Shown here in pieces: positions 54,573 to 62,973 of a DNA stretch of 64,000 nucleotides. Made by a program: the position numbers and the translations under genes. This stretch comes from Methylotuvimicrobium buryatense 5G. Lineage in GTDB: Bacteria > Pseudomonadota > Gammaproteobacteria > Methylococcales > Methylomonadaceae. The stretch spans positions 2,569,802 to 2,633,801 of the forward strand of contig NZ_KB455575.1 in the NCBI RefSeq assembly GCF_000341735.1, in the 5' to 3' direction. Numbering within the stretch: position 1 is the first letter of the stretch; every line of letters starts with the position of its first letter. The notes beneath the pieces are model-generated. The model was not told the DNA's origin. It saw only the letters and a program-made list of their open reading frames with translations, and ran no database searches.

Positions 54573-55064
54573 TTGAATCGAATTGAAGAAGTACTCATCG
54601 CACTGCGCCGAGTCATCCGAGCGACGGACCTACACTCAAAACACCTAGCCAAAACCACCGGATTGACAGCGCCCCAAATCTTGCTCTTACAAACCATTCG
54701 CGATAAAGGCGAGTTGACTATCGGGGAAATCGCCCAATGCATGAGCCTAAGCCAAGCGACCGTAACAACGATTCTCGACCGCTTGGAAAAAAGAAAATTG
54801 GTTTACCGCGAACGCTCCAAAGAGGATAAACGAAAAGTTCACGCTCATCTAAACCCGGAAGCCATTGAAACCCTCAAAAATGCCCCACCTCCTCTGCAAG
54901 ACCAATTCACCCGTCAATTCGGCAATCTGCAGAAATGGGAACAAACCATGATTATTTCGGCGCTGCAACGTATCGCACAAATGATGGACGCCCAAGATTT
55001 GGACGCATCACCGGTACTGGATACCGGTAATCTGGACAAACAAGCCGAACCGGCTGAAAAATAG
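54573..55064 (+). CDS. ectR: MarR-family regulator EctR
   Basis: EctR is a MarR-type repressor of ectoine genes in halophilic methylotrophs. The 163-residue protein has a winged helix-turn-helix: LTAPQILLLQTIRDKGELTIGEIAQ, recognition region SLSQATVTTILDRLEKRKLV and the wing with YRERSKEDKRKV. The best start appears to be TTG 54573-54575, with GAAG upstream. It is divergent from ectA and has a Pro/Asp-rich C-terminal tail. Signal sensing is unknown. Confidence 0.9.
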   Translation: MNRIEEVLIALRRVIRATDLHSKHLAKTTGLTAPQILLLQTIRDKGELTIGEIAQCMSLSQATVTTILDRLEKRKLVYRERSKEDKRKVHAHLNPEAIETLKNAPPPLQDQFTRQFGNLQKWEQTMIISALQRIAQMMDAQDLDASPVLDTGNLDKQAEPAEK

Positions 55065-55146
55065 ATTGGTAACGCCAAAGATGATGCACTGCTTACTTAA
55101 ATTGAGGGACTTGAACCAACCGCAAAATCTTAAAATTAAAGCCCCT

Positions 55147-56034
55147 TTACTTTTTCAACAAAAACAACAAACCTAGCAGTGTCGTCAACAAGTAGGTAAA
55201 CCCGAAGATAATCGATATTGCCGCACTCTCCTCTGCAGGTAAACCGGCAAACGATAAAACATATACGGAGAACATCTCTCTCGTCCCCCAATCCGAAATA
55301 GAAATAGGCAACAATGTCAACCCGGCGAAAATAAGCGGTAGCAATGTAAACAGCGTAAACGGCAGCTTCGGGTCGCCCAAACCGTAAGCCGCCAATAAAA
55401 AGCCAAGCATCAATAATAATTGAATCAACGACGATAACTCATAATGCGACTGCCCGAGACTCATTACGTCACTGATATTATTACGAGCCATCGCGGCTCG
55501 AATTTTCGTAGAAAGCACAGTTCTAAACAGAACGGCGCCCGCTATCGTTACTATCGCCAGGCCTTGCAGCAACGCAGCAGCCGAAATTATCTCGGCAAAG
55601 ACCGGCCAATTAATCGGCAACGTCAGTAGCAGTATGAACACCAATGCAACCAGCCCCGATAAGCGGTCGAGCACTTGGCTGCCGATCAACGATTGAGTAT
55701 CCCCATAATCTTGAAGTACTTTAAATCGAGCCACTTCGGAAAAAATCAAAGGCGGACCGATTTGGCCGCTTAACGCACCAATCCATATTGCTTTCAAATA
55801 ATCCGCGTAAGTAGCCTCAACATTCAATTGCTGAGCGATGAGCCTCCATCGGTAAGCCATCAACATCAGCACGGCAATATGACAAACCACCAAGAGCAAT
55901 CCGAACACAGGATTAAAGCCACGCAAAGTTTGCCAGAGTAAATCGCTATCGGTTTTATTCAGGATGAAGATCAACAATCCGATAGCAACAAACCATCGGA
56001 AAATTACTGTTAGCCACTGTTTTGATTTATGCAT
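55147..56034 (-). CDS. Flippase-like/lysylphosphatidylglycerol-synthase-type membrane protein
   Basis: Start at ATG 56032-56034 (MHKSKQWLTV). The 295-residue protein has about eight membrane helices and the UPF0104/LPG-synthase TM signatures: AYRWRLIAQQL, GQIGPPLIFSEVARF, QVLDRLSGLVALVF, and LPISISDWGTREM. The family includes putative lipid-linked sugar translocases. It runs in the same direction as the glycosyltransferase upstream of it, although a MITE-like element lies between them. Confidence 0.82.
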   Translation of the reverse strand: MHKSKQWLTVIFRWFVAIGLLIFILNKTDSDLLWQTLRGFNPVFGLLLVVCHIAVLMLMAYRWRLIAQQLNVEATYADYLKAIWIGALSGQIGPPLIFSEVARFKVLQDYGDTQSLIGSQVLDRLSGLVALVFILLLTLPINWPVFAEIISAAALLQGLAIVTIAGAVLFRTVLSTKIRAAMARNNISDVMSLGQSHYELSSLIQLLLMLGFLLAAYGLGDPKLPFTLFTLLPLIFAGLTLLPISISDWGTREMFSVYVLSFAGLPAEESAAISIIFGFTYLLTTLLGLLFLLKK

Positions 56035-56059
56035 CGTATCCAACCATCTTAAGAAAGAA

Positions 56060-56288
56060 CCTGATTAGCAAGATGCTTCAGCTTACTGAAGCCAATTGTC
56101 CGAGCAGTGGCCAGTCGTAGCCACTTCTGCGGGACGGGTTATTTAACCCGTCCCCAACGTTTCGGTTTGCCCTAAACATTTCGGCTGACTTCGGCCAAAG
56201 TCAAAACGTTTAGGACGGGGTTGCAAACCCCGTCCTGCTTGGGATATACTGGTTTTTAGGCTTTAGCTGAAGAAACTTGCTAATCAGG
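56060..56288. mobile_element. MITE-like element with terminal inverted repeats
   Basis: The 229-bp element begins CCTGATTAGCAAGatgCTTCAGCT and ends with its inverse (22 of the first 24 positions match). It is flanked by the 8-bp direct repeat AGAAAGAA (56052-56059 and 56289-56296), which looks like a target-site duplication. Inside are two perfect hairpins, GGGACGGGTT/AACCCGTCCC and AGGACGGGGTT/AACCCCGTCCT. No coding sequence is present. Confidence 0.8.
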
Positions 56289-56343
56289 AGAAAGAATACC
56301 CATCGTTCGCGATCAATGTACCGCAAGCTGTTCTCGCCGATTA

Positions 56344-57366
56344 TCATTGCCCCGTCAAGCAAAGCGCTTCTTTACACAAGCGGTCAAAAATCATGAAGCT
56401 TTGCCCCCACGACCGACCCTGAAAAAATTGCCGCTTCCGGAATCTGCGCCGTAATTTCTCCTCGCTAATCAGCTTTGCCAAATGAGCGCGAAGCGCCCCG
56501 ACATCATTTACAGCAAACAAAAAGCCGCTCACCCCATGCCGGACAATTTGCCCAGCCGCTCCGGTCTCGGAGCAAACGATCGGCAGACGCATCGCCGCCG
56601 CCTCGGCCAGGGCGATACCATAGGATTCATAATGGCTCGCCGAGACAAAGACATCCGAAATCCGCATCAAATCGCTGAGTTGTTCCGAAGTCAGCACACC
56701 TTCGTAACGAATGCGATCGAGTAGATTCATTTCGCCGGCAGAGTGCCAAAAACGTTGCGTATATTCCGCATCAACCCTATCGCTGCCACAGAAATGCCAT
56801 TGCCACGACCACTCGGTCAAGCTGGCCAGCGCTTGAAGAATATCGAGATAGCCTTTTTCCGGCAATAAATTGGCTACCGTCAAAAATTGCACTATCGTAC
56901 TGGTATTTTTTTGCACAGGTTCCGGCTTGAAAGCTTCGTCTATGCCTGGCTCGCATAAACCGACCGATTTGCTTGGAAACCGTTTTTGAATCTCGTCGAT
57001 AACCGCTTGCCCGGTCGCAATAACAAAGCGCATCGACTCGATCGCTCGGCATTCAATCTCCCGCCAAACAGCCCGCTCGCGTGCTGTCGACAACGGATTC
57101 ATAGACGGCAAATAATGACATAAAAGACAACAGGGACTGTTCTGCAGACTTTCAGCCATGCAGGCCAACTCTCGCCAGAACAGACTATCCCAAATCAACA
57201 ACTCGAAATTTTCGTGCCATTCGGCCAGTCGTTCGCGATCGATAGCCGAGACAGTGACCGAATGCAACGGAAAACGGCACAGGCGCGCTTGATGTAGTAT
57301 ATTCCGGTTATAGAGATTGCCTCCCGAAATTTCGACGAGGGGTGGATGTAACAACGCTATCTTCAT
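56344..57366 (-). CDS. Glycosyltransferase family 4-like protein
   Basis: Start ATG 57364-57366 (MKIALLHPPLVEISGG) has GGAG 7 nt upstream. The 340-residue GT-B protein has the family-typical C-terminal half: FLTVANLLPEKGYLDILQAL, SDVFVSASHYESYGIALAEAAAM and GAAGQIVRHGVSGFLF. The Glu pair in the ESYGIALAEA region matches the catalytic EX7E. Donor and acceptor are unknown. It is divergent by only 27 nt from the phosphatidyltransferase gene. Confidence 0.85.
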   Translation of the reverse strand: MKIALLHPPLVEISGGNLYNRNILHQARLCRFPLHSVTVSAIDRERLAEWHENFELLIWDSLFWRELACMAESLQNSPCCLLCHYLPSMNPLSTARERAVWREIECRAIESMRFVIATGQAVIDEIQKRFPSKSVGLCEPGIDEAFKPEPVQKNTSTIVQFLTVANLLPEKGYLDILQALASLTEWSWQWHFCGSDRVDAEYTQRFWHSAGEMNLLDRIRYEGVLTSEQLSDLMRISDVFVSASHYESYGIALAEAAAMRLPIVCSETGAAGQIVRHGVSGFLFAVNDVGALRAHLAKLISEEKLRRRFRKRQFFQGRSWGQSFMIFDRLCKEALCLTGQ

Positions 57367-57393
57367 CACAACACTCCGAATAAATTCGACACC

Positions 57394-58086
57394 ATGATAA
57401 CGGAACTCTCAAAGCAAACCCGATTGATTCGCTGGAGCAATCTGCATTCGACGATCTTGTTAGCCGTCTGCACTGCGATACTGCTGCTCTCATGGCCTAT
57501 CGAACTACTGCTAGGCTCTGCGGCGTCGTCGTTTGCCTGGTTCGTTGTTCGCGGCCAAGGCAATTGGCCATCAATAGCTCAATTCGGCCCCGCCAATGCC
57601 GTGACCTTGTTCCGCTTGCTGCTGATCTTTAGCTTGGCAACTTTCACCCACCGGCCCGACTTGATAATTCTCCTGGCATTACTCGTTCTATGCCTCGACG
57701 GCGTCGACGGCTGGCTGGCACGGAAATTCGACTGCGCTTCGGAATTCGGCGAATATTTCGATAAAGAAACCGATGCTTTTTTCATGCTGGTGCTATGCTG
57801 GCTGATCGCACTCGATCAGCGCCTGGGTTTGTGGATACTGCTGCCGGGATTGATGCGCTATGTATTCGTGTGCTTTTTAATGATCGCAAAGCCGCCAACC
57901 TACAAAGAACAACAAACGACCACAGGCAAGGTCGTTTTCGTCGTCACGATACTGGCCTTGATCTCCTGCTTTACCGATTATCCAGCGATCTATCGCCCTT
58001 TGGCGCTCGCAATCACGTTGTTGCTCAGCTATTCGTTTATCGCCTCGATCCGCTTAATTTACCGCCCCGCCCGCGATGATGCATAA
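57394..58086 (+). CDS. CDP-alcohol phosphatidyltransferase family protein
   Basis: The 230-residue membrane protein has the full family motif D-x2-DG-x2-AR-x8-G-x3-D-x3-D in CLDGVDGWLARKF followed by GEYFDKETD (about residues 108-135). Two N-terminal helices (about 22-55) precede the usual core of helices. The alcohol acceptor is not predictable. It overlaps the methyltransferase gene by 11 nt, so they are translationally coupled. Confidence 0.88.
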   Translation: MITELSKQTRLIRWSNLHSTILLAVCTAILLLSWPIELLLGSAASSFAWFVVRGQGNWPSIAQFGPANAVTLFRLLLIFSLATFTHRPDLIILLALLVLCLDGVDGWLARKFDCASEFGEYFDKETDAFFMLVLCWLIALDQRLGLWILLPGLMRYVFVCFLMIAKPPTYKEQQTTTGKVVFVVTILALISCFTDYPAIYRPLALAITLLLSYSFIASIRLIYRPARDDA

Positions 58087-58858
58087 GCTTAGAACCCGAC
58101 AAGTCGAAGGTTCCGCCGATATTCGCGCCTTTTTCGACCGACTCGCCGCCACTTACAGGGAGGCGCACGGTCGCGCCGACCGCCTTTTAGCTTACCGCCT
58201 TTCAATCATCCGGCCATTGCTCGGCAAACGACGCGGCACATTGCTCGAAATCGGCTGCGGCACCGGCATGCATTTATTTGAATTAGCCGGCCTTTATGAA
58301 CAAGCTATCGGCACAGATCTTTCGCCGAATATGATTTCGGAAGCCGACAGATTACGCGAAAAGCATGCAAATCGCGAAACCATCCGATTCGCGGTCGATC
58401 CGGCCGAACAATTAAGTACTATAGAATCCGGACAAATCGATACGGTACTGTGCATCGGCGCCTTCGAACACATGCCCGATAAACCGCGAGTACTTCGGCA
58501 AATCGCGCGTGTCTTGAAACCCGGCGGCGAATTCATCTGCTTAACCCCTAACGGTGCTTATTGCTGGTACACGGCGATCGCCCGCGGATTTCGCTGGGAC
58601 ACTCAGCACTTAAGCAGCGACCGCTTCATGACGAGGCAAGAGCTGTGCGGGTTACTAAACGACGCGGGACTGGTGCCGGAAACGATAGACTATTGGACTT
58701 TCATCCCAAAAGGCGACATGCCTTCGCCTATTTATTGGTTGCTGTCCGGTTTGAATATTATCGGTAAAAGGCTGAAAATACCGGCATTGCGCGGCGGAAT
58801 ATATCTGAAAGCCGTTTTTAAGGAGGGGCAAAGCAAGGATGCCTACAAGGCTGAATAA
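58076..58858 (+). CDS. Class I SAM-dependent methyltransferase
   Basis: The 260-residue protein has SAM motif I LLEIGCGTGMHLFELA (about residues 60-75), the acidic loop IGTDLSPNMI, and VLCIGAFEHMPDKPRVLRQI (post-motif). LKPGGEFICLTPNG follows. The overlap with the CDP-alcohol phosphatidyltransferase suggests a lipid head-group substrate (inference). The C-terminal third is specific and unassigned. Confidence 0.85.
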   Translation: MMHKLRTRQVEGSADIRAFFDRLAATYREAHGRADRLLAYRLSIIRPLLGKRRGTLLEIGCGTGMHLFELAGLYEQAIGTDLSPNMISEADRLREKHANRETIRFAVDPAEQLSTIESGQIDTVLCIGAFEHMPDKPRVLRQIARVLKPGGEFICLTPNGAYCWYTAIARGFRWDTQHLSSDRFMTRQELCGLLNDAGLVPETIDYWTFIPKGDMPSPIYWLLSGLNIIGKRLKIPALRGGIYLKAVFKEGQSKDAYKAE

Positions 58859-59172
58859 TTCATGATGACGTGAAGTAGCACAATATAATGGATATGCTGT
58901 TACCCAAGCTCCAGCTCTCATCGTTATACATAAATTGTAGGGTACGCTGCGCGTACCAAAGCCGAGCCCTGGAGGTTTGGTTGGCACATGAATATCGCGG
59001 GGTTACCATGGGACGCACAGCGTACCCTACGCGGTTCGTCTAGCAGCGTAGCCTGGATGGAGCATAGCGCAATCCGGGAAGTCAGGTGCCACACCAGTCC
59101 CGTATGCCGCTCCGCTGCATACGGGTTAGATACTCCATGATTGAACTGCCGAAAAACAAAATCAGTCCCCCA
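58859..59172. repeat. Composite palindromic repeat region
   Basis: A perfect 13-bp inverted pair, GTAGGGTACGCTG (58937-58949) and CAGCGTACCCTAC (59018-59030), brackets a 68-nt loop. Next comes GCGTAGCCTGGATGGAGCATAGCGCAATCCGGG, split as a repeat type widespread in proteobacterial intergenic DNA. A hairpin CCCGTATGC/GCATACGGG (59099-59107, 59117-59125) follows. The region separates two convergent genes and may act as a terminator. Confidence 0.75.
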
Positions 59173-60780
59173 CTAACCCCTCAGTGCGCGCCGAACGGAC
59201 AATGGATGCTTGGCGACGGCATAGTGTTTGTGTAAACCGGTTATTTCACAGGTACCGCCCGATCTTTGATACTCGGCGCGAAAATGATAAATGAATTCCA
59301 ATACCGTGCTATCGATCAAATTAACTTCACTCAAATCGAAAATCACCTGCTTGCCTTTAGGTAACGTGCCGGTCATGCTTTTTAACGCAAGAAAGTTTGA
59401 AAACACGGCCGCCCCGTGGACCTGCACATGAAAATTGCCGGGATCCTGTTCATTAATACGATAGGCGACCTGAAAAATCTGGGCAGGCTTCAGACCACGC
59501 AAACCGTGCAGCGCCAACTCAATGACAATACCGATCAACACCCCTAGCAAAAGATCCGTCAGTAAAATACTGATCAAGGTCACGACAAACACCAAAAAAT
59601 GGCCGAAACCAACACTCAAAGTTTTGGCAAACTCCATCGGCGAGGCGAGCCTAAATCCCGTATAAACCAACAATGCCGCCAATGATGCCAACGGAATCTC
59701 TTGTATCAGATTGGCCCCCAAGCTGATAAATAGCAGCAGGAATATACCATGAAAAAAGTTCGACCAGTTGCTTTGCGCGCCATAACTGATGTTTGACGAG
59801 CTGCGCACGATTTCCGCAATCATCGGCAACCCGCCGACTAGGCCGCAGAGCGTATTGCCCATGCCGATAGCCATCAAATCGCGGTTCAAATCGGAACAAC
59901 GGTGCTTGGGATCTAGCTTGTCCACCGCCGCGGCGCTCAGCAAGGTTTCCAAACTGCCGATAAGAGTGATATTAAAAACGCAGAACCAAAATTTAGCCGT
60001 GCCGATCAGCGCAAAGTCCGGTAAATACAGCGCATCCAACGGATTGTTTGGAAGATTGAGCAAAAAAGCAGGACCGATTAAAAACTCACCCTGGGTCAAA
60101 AACTGCGTCACTACAGAGTGATAGCGATGCACATGATCCAAATCGAAATAAAACGTCAACAGCAAACCGGAAAACAAAACCCAAAGCGGTGCAGGTAAGG
60201 TACGACTGACTTTAAAAGGAAGACGGGGCCAAAAGATCATGACGGCCAAGCCGATCAAACCAATCATTGCGATAGGGACATTCATATTGATCACTGCCCT
60301 CGGCAAAGCCATCGCTTGTTGTACAATAGATCCTGGCTCAGTAGGAACTCCAAGCAAAACATAGCTTTGTTTGACCAGAATGATAATACCGATGGCCGCC
60401 AGCATCCCGTGTACTACCGAGGAAGGAAAAAAGGCACTGAGTTTGCCCGCGCGCAAAACGCCCAGGGCAATTTGGATCAAGCCAGATAAAACAATAGCCG
60501 CCAGCGTATAGGAAACGCCGACGGCAGTATTGCCCGCACCCAAGGTATGCACGGAATCCAACACCACCACGATTAAACCAGCTGCAGGACCGTTGATCGT
60601 GAGTTGGCTACCACTCACACGAGACACCAAGATTCCGCCAATGATCGCAGTAATCAGGCCGCTCATCGGCGGAAAACCGGAGGCCATCGCGATACCTAGA
60701 CACAAAGGCAAGGCAATCAGAGAGACAAAAAAACCGGCACGAAGATCGTTATAGACAAGTGTTTGAGGCATGGGCGTCAT
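59173..60780 (-). CDS. SulP-family anion transporter with STAS domain
   Basis: Start chosen at ATG 60778-60780 (MTPMPQTLVYND). The 535-residue protein has about 12-14 membrane helices and SulP signatures: GFFVSLIALPLCLGIAMASGFPP, the TINGPAAG segment, and NITLIGSLETLLSAAAVDKLD. The C-terminal STAS domain (about 430-530) carries LSEVNLIDSTVLEF with the conserved Asp-Ser. It could move sulfate or bicarbonate; the sequence does not settle this. It is divergent from a LysR gene. Confidence 0.85.
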   Translation of the reverse strand: MTPMPQTLVYNDLRAGFFVSLIALPLCLGIAMASGFPPMSGLITAIIGGILVSRVSGSQLTINGPAAGLIVVVLDSVHTLGAGNTAVGVSYTLAAIVLSGLIQIALGVLRAGKLSAFFPSSVVHGMLAAIGIIILVKQSYVLLGVPTEPGSIVQQAMALPRAVINMNVPIAMIGLIGLAVMIFWPRLPFKVSRTLPAPLWVLFSGLLLTFYFDLDHVHRYHSVVTQFLTQGEFLIGPAFLLNLPNNPLDALYLPDFALIGTAKFWFCVFNITLIGSLETLLSAAAVDKLDPKHRCSDLNRDLMAIGMGNTLCGLVGGLPMIAEIVRSSSNISYGAQSNWSNFFHGIFLLLFISLGANLIQEIPLASLAALLVYTGFRLASPMEFAKTLSVGFGHFLVFVVTLISILLTDLLLGVLIGIVIELALHGLRGLKPAQIFQVAYRINEQDPGNFHVQVHGAAVFSNFLALKSMTGTLPKGKQVIFDLSEVNLIDSTVLEFIYHFRAEYQRSGGTCEITGLHKHYAVAKHPLSVRRALRG

Positions 60781-60920
60781 GAGGTAGTGATAACTCCCCA
60801 ATAGACTATCCTTTCGAACTACTTTAATCTAATAGATAATTTCTGCAGTTTTGTTATATTTTATATATCGATATCGGCAATCCAGCCCTCCCCTCTTATA
60901 TGCTGCACAACTGAATAATC

Positions 60921-61814
60921 ATGGCCATCTTGAACTATCACCACCTGCGTTATTTCTGGGTCATCGCCAATGAAAACAACTTAACCCGAGCCGCAGAAAA
61001 ACTGCATATCTCGCAATCTGCACTGAGCATACAGTTGCGTAAACTCGAAGAAAGCTTCGGACAAAAATTATTTGAACGCGAAGGCCGGCAGTTGATCTTG
61101 ACCGAAGCGGGTCACGTTGCCTTGGATTATGCTCAAGCCATTTTCCGCGCCGGTGATGAGCTATTGAGTGTCATGCAGCGCCGCGAAGCGGGTAGCCGAC
61201 TTTTACTGCGTGTCGGAGCAGTTTCCACCCTATCGCGCAACTTTCAGTTGGATTTGATTAAACCGCTGCTGGCTTTGAAAAATATTGAGTTGGTGCTGCA
61301 TTCCGGCAGCCTTAACGCCTTGATGCAGCAAATGCAGGAACATACCCTGGACTTGCTCTTGTCTAATCGTCCGGCTCCCGATGCCCTGGATCGAAATTGG
61401 CAATGTCATTTGCTCGATGAACAGCCTGCCAGCCTAGTCTGTCAAGCACGGACGGCCCCGACCAACTTTCGTTTTCCGGACGATTTGCACCATGCCGGAT
61501 TATTCGTGCCCAGCATGGAAAGCGAAATCCGCACCGCTTTCGATTTTTTGCTCAACCAGGCCGGCGTTCGGCCCAAAATCATTGCGGAAGTGGACGACAT
61601 GGCCATGCTGAGGCTGTTGGCGCGTGAATCCGGAACGCTAACGCTGGTGCCGCCGGTGGTGGTGCGTGACGAATTGCTGAGCGGCCATTTAGTCGAATGC
61701 GTGCAGATAGCGGAAGTCAAGGAACGATTTTATGCAATCACCCCTGAACGACACTTTCCCAATCCGCTATTGAAAACCCTATTTGATAATTTCACGCCTT
61801 CTCGCGAAGGATGA
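60921..61814 (+). CDS. LysR-family regulator (NhaR-like)
   Basis: The 297-residue protein has an N-terminal winged HTH: NYHHLRYFWVIANENNLTRAAEKL and HISQSALSIQLRKLEESFGQ, followed by LFEREGRQLILTEAG. A LysR substrate-binding domain follows. The opening LNYHHLRYFWVI is closest to NhaR, the Na+-responsive activator of nhaA. It is divergent from the SulP gene across 140 nt, so it may regulate that transporter in response to ion conditions (inference). Confidence 0.88.
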   Translation: MAILNYHHLRYFWVIANENNLTRAAEKLHISQSALSIQLRKLEESFGQKLFEREGRQLILTEAGHVALDYAQAIFRAGDELLSVMQRREAGSRLLLRVGAVSTLSRNFQLDLIKPLLALKNIELVLHSGSLNALMQQMQEHTLDLLLSNRPAPDALDRNWQCHLLDEQPASLVCQARTAPTNFRFPDDLHHAGLFVPSMESEIRTAFDFLLNQAGVRPKIIAEVDDMAMLRLLARESGTLTLVPPVVVRDELLSGHLVECVQIAEVKERFYAITPERHFPNPLLKTLFDNFTPSREG

Positions 61815-62144
61815 AATAAAACCACAATGCGCATAACACCGCCCCGTTAAACCGCGAACAACCCTTGTTCAAAATTCAAGCCAATGAGCATTTGCTACAA
61901 TGCAAGACCCCCATTATTTAGCTCTAGGACGTTATTTATTGCACCAAGTTAAGATCAGACATATTTGCAATATGTATCATGCTAAATCCGATATTGGCCA
62001 TGCATTTTAATCATTGGAAAATTTACCTATAATAACTGGCTCTATTCAACGATATCCAAATGATGCCAATCCTTGCCACAAGCTATTCAATCACTTGTGG
62101 CTAGTGACGCATTGGCGTTCGAACTCAATCTAAGGAAAAAGACC
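61815..62144. other. Intergenic region with a degenerate repeat end
   Basis: The 330-nt spacer includes CTCTAGGACGTTATTTATTG (about 61921-61940), which resembles the right terminal part of family B, where CACTAGGACGTTATTTATC occurs. No other copy-specific sequence follows, so it is probably a remnant. The remainder is AT-rich and shows no gene. Confidence 0.5.
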
Positions 62145-62948
62145 ATGTCCGGCTATGTTGATGAAGTTGTCATTCCGTATGATCGCGACCTTGGGCCTGT
62201 CCTATTCCAGCATTACGGCGCCGATACCGCAAGACGCGTCGCCGAACAAGCGCCGAAGGACGTGCTGGAAATCGCCGCCGGCACCGGCATCGTGACGCGT
62301 CACTTGCGCAGCTTATTGGCGAAAGAAGCGCGCCTGACCGCAATCGACATCAGCGATTCGATGATGGACGTGGCTCGAAAAAAGTTTCGGGCCGACGAAC
62401 AAGTCACGTTTCAAAACGCCGACGCCACCGCGTTGCCGTTCGATGACGAAGCCTTCGATGCCGTGGTCTGTCAATTCGGCATCATGTTTTTCGATCGAGA
62501 CAAAGGCTTTCGCGAGGTTTACCGCACCTTGAAGCCGGGCGGCCGGTACTTGTTCCGGGTTTGGGATTCAGAACGTTACAACCCCTTCGCCAGCTTGAGC
62601 TTCGAAGTCCTCAAGCAATACTTTCCGTCGGATACCCCGCAGTTTTTATTCGATCCGGTGTCCTGCCATCGCATCGACCCGCTCAAGGAACAATTGATTC
62701 AAATCGGTTTCGACCCGGTAGTCATTTCGGTGCAGCGCCACGAATACAATATTTTCGATGTGACTGCGTTCGCGCGGGCCTTAGTTTACACGCCGGTGAT
62801 CTTCGAAATCAGGGATAAAGGCGGAGTCGATCCCGAGGACATCGTAACCGAACTGGCCGAAGCCTTCCAAAAAGAGCTTGGCTCAAGCCCGATGCGCTAT
62901 CCGATGCAAGCGATTCTGTTCGAGACGGAAAAGCCTAATGCCCGATAA
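62145..62948 (+). CDS. UbiE/Methyltransf_11-type SAM methyltransferase
   Basis: Start chosen at ATG 62145 (MSGYVDEVVIPYDRDL), with TAAGGA upstream; the 24-residue extension is non-homologous. The 267-residue protein has LEIAAGTGIVTRHLRSLL (SAM motif I), TAIDISDSMMDVARKKF, ADATALPFDDEAFDAVVCQFGIMFF, and RTLKPGGRYLFRVWD. The substrate is unknown. It is followed after 25 nt by the propeller protein gene on the same strand. Confidence 0.85.
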   Translation: MSGYVDEVVIPYDRDLGPVLFQHYGADTARRVAEQAPKDVLEIAAGTGIVTRHLRSLLAKEARLTAIDISDSMMDVARKKFRADEQVTFQNADATALPFDDEAFDAVVCQFGIMFFDRDKGFREVYRTLKPGGRYLFRVWDSERYNPFASLSFEVLKQYFPSDTPQFLFDPVSCHRIDPLKEQLIQIGFDPVVISVQRHEYNIFDVTAFARALVYTPVIFEIRDKGGVDPEDIVTELAEAFQKELGSSPMRYPMQAILFETEKPNAR

Positions 62949-62973
62949 CTTAGATACCAACCCGAATAACTTT

